Shown here: positions 44,877 to 54,300 of the stretch, piece by piece
Numbering within the stretch: the stretch's first letter is position 1
Layout: each line of letters begins with the position of its first letter
From: an uncultured Desulfobacter sp.
Lineage (GTDB): Bacteria > Desulfobacterota > Desulfobacteria > Desulfobacterales > Desulfobacteraceae
Assembly (NCBI RefSeq): GCF_963666145.1
Contig: NZ_OY762614.1
Coordinates: forward strand, 806,001 to 870,000
Reading direction: 5' to 3'
Length of the DNA stretch: 64,000 bases
The notes under the pieces: model-generated
The model's database searches: none
What the model saw: the letters and a program-made list of their open reading frames with translations, nothing else
What the model was told of the DNA's origin: nothing
Made by a program: the position numbers and the translations under genes

Positions 44877-46487
44877 ATGGACGCGCTTAAAAATTTTGCA
44901 TCAATAGATTTCACTGAACAAGTCAAGCTGCTTAAGGATATTGAAAAAAATAAGATCTATGCTGCGATTCCGGATCTTCTTGAGCTATGCAAAAAAAGTG
45001 ATCCATCTGATCAGGCAACGGTCATGGCCGAAAATACACTCAGAGCCCTTTTATTGGACGACGAGGAACAAACCGTAAAAGGCCTTATGTCAGATAATGC
45101 AAATATAAAGAGAATAAGTTTACAGGTCTGTTGCCAAAAAAAATGTCCGGCGGCTACACCTATCCTGCTCAAACTTATTTCAGAACAATCATCGGTATTG
45201 ATATCCGGGCATCCGCATTATAATGAAGGATTTGAGATCCTATCCGCACTTTCGTTGATCCAGCCGCCTGAAGCACTTGACATATTTCGGCAATTTATAC
45301 ACCACAATGACTCTCTAATTTCGTCTTTATCCATTGAAGCCGTTGGAAACTACAAAGATATTGATTCCGTTGATGCGCTGTGCAAAATAGTGGCGGACTC
45401 AGAGGCAGATGACCGCTATGAAGAATGCGATATCACTGTCGCCAACGCAATTGATGCCCTATCAATGATAAATAACGACAAGGCAATATCCTTTCTGGCT
45501 TCAAAAATTCATCATCGCAATCCGGTGGCCAGAAGAATTATCCATGCAGTGTTTACAAGGCTTGGCCCGGAAACAATACAGCACATCGCACCATTTTTGC
45601 TTGATCCTGATACGGACTTAAAAATAATGGCTGTAAACATTCTTGGGACCATTGGTGATAAAAAAGGGGCGGACTTCATTATAGAGGCCGTCGATAAAGG
45701 TCTGGTCGACCACCCCAATGTCAAGTTTGCCGTGTATGAAGCATTGGGTCAAATTTGTTCGATGAAAAGCCTTGTCCACCTTTCCGACGGACTTTCGGAA
45801 CAAGACCCATCAATACTGATCGCGGTGGTTTCTTCTCTGAATCATCAAATCAATCCTGGTGTGGTCAAAAAGGTAAAGCAAACCATAGAAAAAGATGAAG
45901 CCCAGGCGGCACGATTAATCGTCGCGGTTGTTGCATCAAGGGCGCTATCCTTGTTCGAAGCCCTTTATGAAGATGAAGCCACCGGTAACAAAATGGTTGA
46001 AACGATTATAAAATTGAACGACAAGGGGCTTTGCGGCGCATTTTCTAAAAAGCTGAACGCCATGGAAAACCAAAGGGCAGAGGCCGATGCAAAAAAAATT
46101 AAATCAATCTCCGCAAACGAACTGAAAAAAAGAATACTCATCGTTGATGATTCAAAATCCATACTGGCATTTTACCGCATGGTTGCTTCCGTGATGCAAA
46201 TCTCGGTTACCGCGGCTGAAAACGGTCGGCAAGCATTGGATATTCTCGAATCAGACAATTCATTTGCTCTGATTTTAACAGACCTGAACATGCCGGTAAT
46301 GACAGGAATCGAATTAACCCAAAAAGTCAGGGCAACTCATACCATGGATCGTATTCCCATTGTAGTGGCCACAACGGAATCAGAGCAGTCCCAAGAACAA
46401 TTAGCAAGAAAAATGGGAGCCAATGATTTTATACAAAAGCCGTTTACGGCAGATCAGCTTCGAGATAAGATCAACTCGTTTATCTGA
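44877..46487 (+). CDS. HEAT-repeat protein with C-terminal receiver domain
   Basis: This 536-residue protein starts at the ATG at 44,877 (GGGAAAGGAT upstream). Residues about 1-400 are tandem HEAT-like helical repeats (for example IAPFLLDPDTDLKIMAVNIL, FAVYEALGQICSMKSLVHLS). Residues about 418-536 are a receiver domain: ILIVDDSKSILAFYRMV, phospho-acceptor LILTDLNMPVMTG, a T in VVATTES, and Lys in FIQKPF. The HEAT part is likely a protein-binding platform controlled by phosphorylation. No cognate kinase is adjacent. Confidence 0.88.
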   Translation: MDALKNFASIDFTEQVKLLKDIEKNKIYAAIPDLLELCKKSDPSDQATVMAENTLRALLLDDEEQTVKGLMSDNANIKRISLQVCCQKKCPAATPILLKLISEQSSVLISGHPHYNEGFEILSALSLIQPPEALDIFRQFIHHNDSLISSLSIEAVGNYKDIDSVDALCKIVADSEADDRYEECDITVANAIDALSMINNDKAISFLASKIHHRNPVARRIIHAVFTRLGPETIQHIAPFLLDPDTDLKIMAVNILGTIGDKKGADFIIEAVDKGLVDHPNVKFAVYEALGQICSMKSLVHLSDGLSEQDPSILIAVVSSLNHQINPGVVKKVKQTIEKDEAQAARLIVAVVASRALSLFEALYEDEATGNKMVETIIKLNDKGLCGAFSKKLNAMENQRAEADAKKIKSISANELKKRILIVDDSKSILAFYRMVASVMQISVTAAENGRQALDILESDNSFALILTDLNMPVMTGIELTQKVRATHTMDRIPIVVATTESEQSQEQLARKMGANDFIQKPFTADQLRDKINSFI

Positions 46488-46493
46488 ATTTTC

Positions 46494-47150
46494 CTAAATG
46501 GCTGACAGGCCCAGAAACGAAGAACGGATTCTTTCAAGGTGTTTTAAAAGCTGTTTTTTTCTGGCCTGGCCCAATTGCTCCGGAGTGCCGGAGGTAAAGC
46601 ATTGGCCCAGAATCACCAAATCCTCCCGAACGGCCTCAACCTCATTTCCCCAGTTGGCCGGATCCATTTTAAGCAGGTTAAAATACCACAGCCGATAAGT
46701 CAGGGCATAAAGGCGCTCGGACATTTCAGCCAAAAACGGATTTCCCACAGCCTCATGAAATATCTGTTTGTTCTCCATATCAATGCTGGCCAGTTTCTTT
46801 GGCGCCTTTTCCGGCTTTACCAGGCTGCATTCTGCCTCAAGTTCCTTGAATCGATCAATTTGTTCTGTGGACAACCGGGTAAAGGCCATGGCACCGATCA
46901 CCGCCTCAAGTTCCAGGCGGGCCTGGAAAACATTTGTGATGGTGGAAAGTTCCAGTTCCATGACAAAGATGCCGGTTCGGGGCAAAATTTTGATTAAATG
47001 CTCCCATTCCAGGCGAAAAAGCACCGTGCGCAAGGGAGTGCGGCTTACGCCGAATTCAGCAGCCAGTTCCTGTTCTTTGAGAATGGTTCCCGGTGCATAA
47101 TCCAGATGAATTATCCGATCTTTTAACGCATTGTAGATTTCTTTATTCAT
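46494..47150 (-). CDS. GntR-family transcriptional regulator (FadR/FCD subgroup)
   Basis: The 218-residue product has an N-terminal GntR winged helix (KEQELAAEFGVSRTPLRTVL) and a C-terminal FCD ligand domain (ARLELEAVIGAMAFTRLS; NKQIFHEAVGNPFLAEMSER). It is divergent from an FAD amine oxidoreductase gene. The shared gap contains two inverted copies of ACTGGTATAC, suited to a dimeric GntR protein. It probably represses the oxidoreductase until an amino-acid-like ligand binds. Confidence 0.9.
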   Translation of the reverse strand: MNKEIYNALKDRIIHLDYAPGTILKEQELAAEFGVSRTPLRTVLFRLEWEHLIKILPRTGIFVMELELSTITNVFQARLELEAVIGAMAFTRLSTEQIDRFKELEAECSLVKPEKAPKKLASIDMENKQIFHEAVGNPFLAEMSERLYALTYRLWYFNLLKMDPANWGNEVEAVREDLVILGQCFTSGTPEQLGQARKKQLLKHLERIRSSFLGLSAI

Positions 47151-47180
47151 TTATAATTTTCCGGTGAGCTGTTTGTTTTG

Positions 47181-47190
47181 ACTGGTATAC
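47181..47190 (+). promoter_or_regulatory. GntR operator half-site 1
   Basis: ACTGGTATAC, 30 bp upstream of the gntR start. The exact inverse complement is found at 47,289-47,298. Confidence 0.6.
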
Positions 47191-47268
47191 CTTAATAATA
47201 CAAGCAAGACGTCATTGCAAGGGATTGGGTCTGCTAAAAAAATTTACCGGGAAATTAATTCCGCAGCC

Positions 47269-47298
47269 TTGACACTAATATTTTTTTTGTATACCAGT
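47269..47298 (+). promoter_or_regulatory. FAD oxidoreductase promoter with GntR operator half-site 2
   Basis: TTGACA at 47,269-47,274 is followed after 15 bases by TATACC. GTATACCAGT at 47,289-47,298, the inverse complement of the first half-site, overlaps this -10 region. Confidence 0.55.
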
Positions 47299-47347
47299 AA
47301 AACACCAAACTGATTTATACTAAAATTTTAAATAACGAGAGGTAATA

Positions 47348-48637
47348 ATGACATATGAAAAGATAACCCACGGGTTGTGGGCGGCCACAGCACCGGACAT
47401 ACCAAGGCTGAGTACGTTTTCCGGGGAAAAAGAGACCGAAGTGGCCATCATCGGTGGCGGGTACACCGGATTGTCAGCCGCCCTTCATCTTGCCGTTGAC
47501 GGGCATTCCACCGTGCTGCTTGAAGCAAAGGATGTGGGATTTGGCGGTGCAGGCAGAAATGTGGGCCTGGTAAATGCGGGCCTGTGGCTGATGCCCGAAG
47601 ACGTCATCTCCCTTGTGGGAAAAAAGCATGGTGAAGCTCTGATCCGGGTACTGGGAGCATCCCCCCAACTGGTATACGGTCTGGCGGAAAAATATAATAT
47701 GGATTGTGAGGCGTGGCCCAACGGAACCCTTCACTGCGCAGATTCAAAAGCCGGTTACAAAGCACTCCAGGAACGAGAGCGCCAATGGCAAAAAGTCGGC
47801 GCCCCGGTTCGTCTGCTTGAAAAGGACGAGGCTGCCGAAAAACTGGGCTCAAATGCATACCGCGGCGCCCTGCTTGATGAACGCGCCGGGACCATCCAAC
47901 CCCTGGCCTATGCTTTCGGCCTGGCCAATGCAGCCTTAAAGGAAGGCGCAGAACTGTACAATAACTCCCCTGTGATAGGGCTGGACAAAACCGCTTCGGG
48001 ATATACCCTCACGACCCCCCATGGCCAACTCAAGGCCCAAAAAGTCATTATTGCTGTCATGGGATATCCCGAACAGGCCTTTGGCGATCAGATCAACAAT
48101 CTGATTCCCTTTAATTATTTTCAGTTTGCCACGGCGCCCATTCCCAAGTCTGTTCTGGAAACCGTACTACCCGGAAAAAACGGAATCTGGGATACAAACC
48201 TGATTCTCTCGTCATTTCGTCTGGATAAAAACGGCCGTCTGTCCGTGGGCAGTGTGGGCAGCCTTGAAGGCTTTGCCATGGATGTGAACAGGGCCTGGGC
48301 AAAACGTACGTTAAACAAAGTATTTCCCCAGATTGGCGACATTGAACTGGAGTACGCCTGGTACGGCCGCATTGCCATGACCACCAACCATATTCCGCGT
48401 TTCCATGTCATGGATGATAATATGGCAATGGTCACCTGTTATAACGGCCGGGGCATTGGGCCGGGAACCGTATTCGGCAAACTGATGGCGAAATATATGA
48501 GCGGCGGATCACCCGCAGACATTCCCCTGCCGGTATCTCCGATCAAAGCCGTTAATTTACGGGCACTTCGCGGTCTGTTTTACGAAGCAGGGTCCAGGCT
48601 CTACCATTATGCCCAGCGCAGAACGCCCATTTTTTAA
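47348..48637 (+). CDS. FAD-dependent amine/D-amino-acid oxidoreductase (DAO family, PuuB-like)
   Basis: This 429-residue enzyme has an N-terminal Rossmann FAD site, VAIIGGGYTGLSAALHLA (about 28-45), with acceptor Glu in LLEAKDVGFGGAGRN. A DAO domain follows, ending in YNGRGIGPGTVFGKLMAKY. Relatives oxidise gamma-glutamylputrescine, glycine derivatives or D-amino acids. The substrate is not predictable. It is controlled by the divergent GntR protein, judging by the operator pair. Confidence 0.9.
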   Translation: MTYEKITHGLWAATAPDIPRLSTFSGEKETEVAIIGGGYTGLSAALHLAVDGHSTVLLEAKDVGFGGAGRNVGLVNAGLWLMPEDVISLVGKKHGEALIRVLGASPQLVYGLAEKYNMDCEAWPNGTLHCADSKAGYKALQERERQWQKVGAPVRLLEKDEAAEKLGSNAYRGALLDERAGTIQPLAYAFGLANAALKEGAELYNNSPVIGLDKTASGYTLTTPHGQLKAQKVIIAVMGYPEQAFGDQINNLIPFNYFQFATAPIPKSVLETVLPGKNGIWDTNLILSSFRLDKNGRLSVGSVGSLEGFAMDVNRAWAKRTLNKVFPQIGDIELEYAWYGRIAMTTNHIPRFHVMDDNMAMVTCYNGRGIGPGTVFGKLMAKYMSGGSPADIPLPVSPIKAVNLRALRGLFYEAGSRLYHYAQRRTPIF

Positions 48638-48965
48638 TTCGGGTATAATTGTAAAAACGTCTGTGTAATCTTACAGATCTTTCACTTTTCTTGTGGGCTG
48701 AAACTGGATGCGACACATCAGGTCAGCCCATGGCTCGCCTTTGCAGTCTCTTTCGGCACTATCTCACACCCCATCTTGCCATTTTATTACCATTGAATGT
48801 CATATGACCGTTGGCGAATTTCTGGGATGACCCAAAAGGGATGATTGCTTTCTCAAATCGGTTAGGGTAACATATTTGTAATCTAACGAAAAAAGACGAT
48901 CATTGATTACCAGACCTAAATCCAAAACGTGATAAAAAATCATTCCTTTGAAAAAGGGCGGCAAA
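48638..48965. other. Non-coding gap upstream of the solute-binding protein
   Basis: No gene or clear regulatory element was seen in these 328 bases; it should contain the promoter of the two-gene sensory operon. Confidence 0.4.
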
Positions 48966-50096
48966 ATGGAAATCAAGGTTAGAAACGGCGCACTATTATT
49001 ATTTTTTCTTTCCATTTTACTTGTCCCGCATCTTTATGCGGGATCGGCGAACGCACCCAAACTGAACAACGGTAAAAAATGGCGGGTCGCCTATTATGAA
49101 GGGGGGCCTTATTCCGAATATACCGACACCATGAGGACCCTTGTTGACGGCTTGATTCAACTTGGCTGGATAACTGCCGACACCCCACCGGATCTTCGCC
49201 AGGAAACCCCCAAGCCTTATATCGACTGGCTGACGAAACACGGCGGCCCGTATTTGTCATTTAAACCCGAGGATTGTTATTCGGCAGACTGGGATGATCA
49301 AAAAAGAGCAGACTTTCGAAAACAATTATTGGAAAAATTAAAACACGGCGACATTGATATTGTTCTTGCCATGGGCACCTGGGCGGGTATGGATATGGCC
49401 AACAACCAGCACTCTGTCCCGGTTATGGTGTTGTCCACATCCGACCCCATAAGGGCCGGCATCATCAACAGTGCAACGGATTCCGGATTTGATCATGTGA
49501 CCGCCAGGGTAGATCCCAACCGCTATTCCAGACAACTTCGAATGTTTCACAGAATCGTCGGTTTTGACACGTTGGGCATCGCCTTTGAAAATACCAAAGA
49601 AGGCCGCAGTTATTCTGCCATAGATGAAGCAGAACAGATTGCTAAAGAAAGGGGATTTAAGTTAATCACCTGCAATGTTCTCAATTCGATGCCGGACAAA
49701 ATCGAATCTGATGGTGTTTGCCTAAAATGTTTCCAGGATCTTTCCAAACGAGCCGATGCCGTATATGTCACAGCCCTGGTATGTGCAGACACACAAACAA
49801 AAGAAGTCGCAGATATTTTTAAAAAGGCCCGGATCCCTTCATTTTCAATGCTCGGCCCCAAATGGGTGAAAGAAGGTATTCTGATGAGTATTTCCAGTGA
49901 TTCCGGCTATAAGGCGCTCAGCAGTTATAACGCAGATAAATTCGGTCAAATATTAAACGGCACAAAGCCAAGAAGTCTGAATCAAATATTGGAAGATCCT
50001 CTGAACATCGCAATCAATACGACAACGGCAAAAGCCATCGGTTTTCCCATGCCCAAAAGCATTATGGCAATCGCCACAGAAATATATGGAGAATAA
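48966..50096 (+). CDS. Periplasmic ABC-type substrate-binding protein (ABC_sub_bind family)
   Basis: This ~376-residue protein starts at the ATG at 48,966 (GGGCGG upstream). A signal peptide (NGALLLFFLSILLVPHLYAG) precedes a type I periplasmic-binding fold with WRVAYYEGGPYSEY, DIVLAMGTWAGMD, VPVMVLSTSDPIRAGI, and IAFENTKEGRSYSAI. The pattern matches TrpX/ABC_sub_bind proteins. No permease or ATPase gene is adjacent; a membrane hybrid kinase follows 3 bp later, so it probably serves as a ligand receptor for signalling rather than import. Confidence 0.87.
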   Translation: MEIKVRNGALLLFFLSILLVPHLYAGSANAPKLNNGKKWRVAYYEGGPYSEYTDTMRTLVDGLIQLGWITADTPPDLRQETPKPYIDWLTKHGGPYLSFKPEDCYSADWDDQKRADFRKQLLEKLKHGDIDIVLAMGTWAGMDMANNQHSVPVMVLSTSDPIRAGIINSATDSGFDHVTARVDPNRYSRQLRMFHRIVGFDTLGIAFENTKEGRSYSAIDEAEQIAKERGFKLITCNVLNSMPDKIESDGVCLKCFQDLSKRADAVYVTALVCADTQTKEVADIFKKARIPSFSMLGPKWVKEGILMSISSDSGYKALSSYNADKFGQILNGTKPRSLNQILEDPLNIAINTTTAKAIGFPMPKSIMAIATEIYGE

Positions 50097-50099
50097 CCC

Positions 50100-51896
50100 G
50101 TGCAACGGCGCACAGGATATATCATCATCGCAGGCGTCTGCTTTTTTTATTGGATACTTGATAGTATCTGGGCATACCTGTCTTTTGAATACAACCTTAA
50201 AGATTTGATTTTCCGGGAACCGGGATCCTATGTGGACACCTTTTTATTAAAAGTGCCGCCCTATCAGATTGTCTCCCGGCTTATGGTTGTCTTTCTATTT
50301 ATCGTTCTTGGTTTTATTATCATCGAATTTATCAAAAAACGGCAGGAAGCTCAAAACAAACACAGAGAGGCCCATGATACGTTTTTGACAGTGCTTAACA
50401 GCATTGATGCGGCAATTTACGTTACAGATATGGACTCCTGTGAAATTTTATTTATGAACAAATATCTGGTGGATAAATTTGGCGGAAATTTTTCAGGAGA
50501 GACCTGCTACAAGGTGTTTAGAAACGCAAATGAAATGTGTGAACACTGCTCGGCTAAAGATCTGGTGGACAACGAGGGTAACTTAAAAGGTGTCGTCGTC
50601 CGAGAGCTGCAGCATCCTGTAGCAGATGCATGGTATCTAAATTATGACAGGGCCATTAAATGGATCGACGGTCGTGTTGTGCATCTTCTGATTGCCACCG
50701 ATGTCACCCTAATCAAAGCGCTCCAGGAAAAGCAAAAAAAGGCGGACGAATATCTGCGGCAGGCACAGAAAATGGAATCCATCGGCAATCTTGCCGGAGG
50801 CATCGCACACGACTTTAATAATCTGCTGTTTCCCATCATTGGTATGTCCGAAATGCTCTTGGAAGAACTTGCCGAAGACAGCCTTGAGCACGAAAATATC
50901 GAGATGATTTTAGAGGCAGGCAAAAGAGGCCGGGATCTTGTCCAGCAGATTTTGTCGTTCAGCCGCCAGGCCGAAAAGGAAAAAATCCCTGTGCGCCTGC
51001 AGCAAATTTTAGAGGAAGCCTTGAAGTTAAGCCGCGCCACCATACCATCCTCCATTCAAATTAATCAGGATATTCAGCAGGATTGCGGGTGGGTGCTGGC
51101 CGATTCCATTCAATTTCATCAGATTGTTATCAATTTGATGACCAATGCATCCCATGCCGTGGACCCATCAGAAGGCATAATCAATGTGCAGTTCAAAGAG
51201 CTATTGGGCACCCAAAACTATTCAGCGGCAAAACTTAATTCAGATGGTAAATATGTGATGCTCAAAATTTCAGATAATGGCTGCGGGATTGACGCGTTCA
51301 TCAAAAATAAAATTTTCGAACCGTATTTCACCACCAAGGACAAAGGCAAAGGAACAGGCCTTGGCCTTGCTGTTGTTTACGGTATTGTTCAGGATCACCA
51401 GGGTGATATTGTGGTGGACAGTAACGTTGGAAAAGGAACGAGCTTTTCAATATATCTGCCAATACTTGAGCAGCCGTCGGACACGACCGCAAAGGATAGT
51501 GCCGTTTCATTGCAAGGCGGATCAGAACATATTCTTCTTGTTGACGATGAAGAACCTGTAGCCCAGATAGAAATGCAGATGCTCAATCGTCTGGGATATG
51601 AAGTCACGATGTATACCAGCAGCCGGCAGGCCCTGGAATGCTTTCAAGCAGATCCCCAAGGATTTGACCTATTGTTGACTGATGTAACCATGCCGGAGCT
51701 TACAGGAGATAAATTGGCAAAAAAGGTTCTGGCAATAAGGCCTGATATCCCGATTCTTCTGTGTACGGGCTTCAGTGAAAAGATAGATAAGCAGAAGGCC
51801 GATCAACTGGGAATCAAAGGTTTTTTAATGAAGCCCGTTGTCAAATCTGATATGGCCCGGATGGTACGGCAAATTCTTGACGAGGATAGATCTTAG
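50100..51896 (+). CDS. Membrane hybrid histidine kinase, PAS-HisKA-HATPase-REC
   Basis: The 598-residue product starts at GTG (GGAG upstream). Membrane helices at about 6-26 and 58-80 bracket a short periplasmic loop. A PAS-like domain (about 95-210) contains a Cys pair (EMCEHCSAKD). HisKA carries H in GGIAHDFNNLL. HATPase has NLMTNASHAVD, DNGCGI, and GKGTGLGLAVVYG. The receiver has LLVDDEEPVAQ, LLTDVTMPEL and MKPVVKS. It is encoded directly after the solute-binding protein, which is its likely periplasmic input. Confidence 0.92.
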   Translation: MQRRTGYIIIAGVCFFYWILDSIWAYLSFEYNLKDLIFREPGSYVDTFLLKVPPYQIVSRLMVVFLFIVLGFIIIEFIKKRQEAQNKHREAHDTFLTVLNSIDAAIYVTDMDSCEILFMNKYLVDKFGGNFSGETCYKVFRNANEMCEHCSAKDLVDNEGNLKGVVVRELQHPVADAWYLNYDRAIKWIDGRVVHLLIATDVTLIKALQEKQKKADEYLRQAQKMESIGNLAGGIAHDFNNLLFPIIGMSEMLLEELAEDSLEHENIEMILEAGKRGRDLVQQILSFSRQAEKEKIPVRLQQILEEALKLSRATIPSSIQINQDIQQDCGWVLADSIQFHQIVINLMTNASHAVDPSEGIINVQFKELLGTQNYSAAKLNSDGKYVMLKISDNGCGIDAFIKNKIFEPYFTTKDKGKGTGLGLAVVYGIVQDHQGDIVVDSNVGKGTSFSIYLPILEQPSDTTAKDSAVSLQGGSEHILLVDDEEPVAQIEMQMLNRLGYEVTMYTSSRQALECFQADPQGFDLLLTDVTMPELTGDKLAKKVLAIRPDIPILLCTGFSEKIDKQKADQLGIKGFLMKPVVKSDMARMVRQILDEDRS

Positions 51897-52113
51897 AGCA
51901 AGGTTTATCCGTTAGCTTACCGCGTCACTATCCCTTCTCCTTCTATATCTTACAAACAAAAATATTCGTAGAATCAGGCAATTTTTCCGGAGAAATGTAT
52001 CTATAATTTTGGTGTATTTTCATATAAATTGATCTGCAAGATTAAACGAATAGGTTAGATTTCTTGAAAAACCTTTTAAACATTAAACACCAGCAACCAT
52101 AATTGAGAACCGT

Positions 52114-53310
52114 ATGCCCCAAACCATAACTGCTGAAAATAACAAGCAGGCCATGTCAAATATACTGTTTATGTCCATTCTCGGGGCATTGATGGCTTTT
52201 ACCTCATTGTCAACGGACATTTATCTTCCGGCAATGCCCTCAATGGCAAAGGAGTTAAACGGCGATGCCGAACTCACAATCACCGGGTTTCTAATCGGTT
52301 TTACCTTCGCCCAGCTCATCTGGGGGCCGATCAGTGACAGCATCGGTCGAAAGATACCTTTATATATCGGGATGCTAATTTTTGCCGTGGGTGCTGCCGG
52401 CTGCGCCATGTCTCACACCATCGGCCAGATTGTTGTATGGCGGGTGGTCCAGGCATTTGGCGCCTGTACAGGACCGATGCTGGCAAGGGCAATGATCCGG
52501 GATCTGTATTCGCGTACCCAAGGGGCCCAGATGTTATCCACACTAATGATTATCATGGCCATCGCACCAATCATTGGCCCGCTGCTCGGCGGCCAGATCA
52601 TTCGTGTGAGCACCTGGCACAACATATTCTGGCTCCTTACGGCCATTGGGGTACTGATGTTTATATCCCTATTCCGGCTGCCTGAAACATTATCCATGGA
52701 AAAACGATTGCCGGCATCCTTAGGCAAAACATTTATAAATTACTGGTATCTTATCAAACATAGGGTGTTCATGCGCTATACCTTATGTGTCACCTTTTAC
52801 TATGTTGCCGTCTATGCCTTTGTTGCAGGGTCCCCCAAAATCTATATTTCCTATTTCGGCATTGATCCCCAACACTATGGCTGGCTGTTTGCCGTCAATA
52901 TCGTGGGGGTTATGGGATTAAGTTTTCTCAACCGCAGTTTCGTGACCCGTTGGCCCCTGCATCGATTGTTGAGGATTGCCACAACTGTTGCCCTGGCGGC
53001 CATTGCTGCGCTGGCAATATTTGTCAGGGCGGATATGGGGAGAATATATATCATCGTAGGCATGATGTTTATGTTTTTTTCCATGAACGGTATTGTTGCC
53101 GCATCCGCAATGGCTGCGGCATTGGACGAAGTGCCTCAGATCGCAGGTTCGGCTTCGGCATTGATCGGCGCCCTGCAATATGGCAGCGGAATCGTTTCAT
53201 CGCTGCTGCTTGCCTTATTCGGCAAAGGGACGCCCTGGACCATGACCTGGGTCATGCTAATCTTTTCGGCCGCAGCCTTTCTCATGGTGGCAGGATGCGA
53301 GCGAAAATAA
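52114..53310 (+). CDS. Bcr/CflA-family MFS drug efflux transporter
   Basis: This 398-residue protein has 12 predicted membrane helices. Signature segments are STDIYLPAMPSMAKEL on the first helix, the GPISDSIGRKIPLYIG loop, RVVQAFGACTGPMLARAMIRD, and APIIGPLLGGQI. It is a proton-driven multidrug exporter of the inner membrane. It is the last chromosomal gene before the IS-rich tract. Confidence 0.92.
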   Translation: MPQTITAENNKQAMSNILFMSILGALMAFTSLSTDIYLPAMPSMAKELNGDAELTITGFLIGFTFAQLIWGPISDSIGRKIPLYIGMLIFAVGAAGCAMSHTIGQIVVWRVVQAFGACTGPMLARAMIRDLYSRTQGAQMLSTLMIIMAIAPIIGPLLGGQIIRVSTWHNIFWLLTAIGVLMFISLFRLPETLSMEKRLPASLGKTFINYWYLIKHRVFMRYTLCVTFYYVAVYAFVAGSPKIYISYFGIDPQHYGWLFAVNIVGVMGLSFLNRSFVTRWPLHRLLRIATTVALAAIAALAIFVRADMGRIYIIVGMMFMFFSMNGIVAASAMAAALDEVPQIAGSASALIGALQYGSGIVSSLLLALFGKGTPWTMTWVMLIFSAAAFLMVAGCERK

Positions 53311-53402
53311 AGTATAAACCTTAACGGCTGCCATTTTTTATCACGGTGCCATTCTCTGTGTAGTTAGGCGGAAAGCCAAATTTCTGTACCCTCTGTGGTT
53401 AA

Positions 53403-53942
53403 AAACAATCGAAGTCCCGAGACCTCTCCACTCAAACGCGATTAATCCCAGAACCAGACCTGCATCGGCTCATTGTGAAGTCTGAATTACCAGGTGCCCA
53501 AAGGTTTGAAGCCTGGATCTTCGAAGAAGTTCTCCCGTCGATTCGGAAACATGGGTTTTACGGGACTGAGAATTTTATCGAATTGGCAATGTCTGATCCG
53601 AGCAACATGGTGCGACTCATGCAAAAGGTCGTAGAGGCCAGACAGGAGCGTGACGGTGCTGTCATACAACGCGACCACGCCATAAAGACCAAAGCCCGCA
53701 TAAGCCGACGGCGTTAAGCCACAGCCATGGCAACGGCGTCTAAGTTGAGCCGGGAGAACAAGCAACTGAAAGTACCTTCATTCTCTGAACAGAATTATTA
53801 CGTTCGGGAAGCAAAAAAAAGAGCAACTCAAAAAATGCGAGGGTTAGTTGGCGGAGGGTCGGCTGACAATTCAGCCATCATATCCGTGATGATGTCGGAG
53901 AGCTCTACCCATCTTAGGGTAAATGGTCCTACTATCAAATAG
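53403..53942 (+). pseudogene. Phage antirepressor (BRO-N type) remnant
   Basis: The 5' part is missing. The frame reads TRLIPEPDLHRLIVKSELPG and FEEVLPSIRKHGFYG, the BRO-N signature, then AMSDPSNMVRLMQKVVEARQ. It stops at TAA (53,715-53,717) but continues in the same frame as ATAMATASKLSRENKQLK, which is how intact antirepressors read at this place. A CAA-to-TAA nonsense change is therefore likely. The similarity fades after about 53,800. Confidence 0.8.
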
Positions 53943-54300
53943 CAGGGAATATGAGAGAATTAGGACCAGGGGGTTTTATGCCGGGATCAGCCGGGATTAT
54001 CCGTGATCTGGTGGGAAGTGTGACCAAGGGTGTGTCGTTGTGATACTCCCCTTGTGGCGTTGGTTTTGGGATTTAGTCGCTTGATAACAATGTTTGACGT
54101 GATGTCCTGAACGTGGTGTTTGGGTGAGGTGGCTTGGAGGTTGTGGCAATCTCAGGAATTTGCCCCGGGAATAATGGAAATGGCAGTTAATCTTAGGTTT
54201 TTAAAAATAGTATTAACTTTAAAAATAGGTTGTTAGGCTTATAACTTGTTCAAAGTTTATTTTTGTGCTCATATTTTATGCAAAAACCGGAATGGTTGAG
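53943..54300. other. Gap between antirepressor remnant and IS1380-type element
   Basis: No gene or clear repeat was recognised. The sequence is GT-rich on the plus strand near 53,970-54,150. Confidence 0.35.

Noticed and set aside
53943..54300. Target-site duplication of the IS1380-type element
   Set aside because: The bases next to the two terminal repeats (TGAG left, TGCT right) do not match, so no duplication is claimed.
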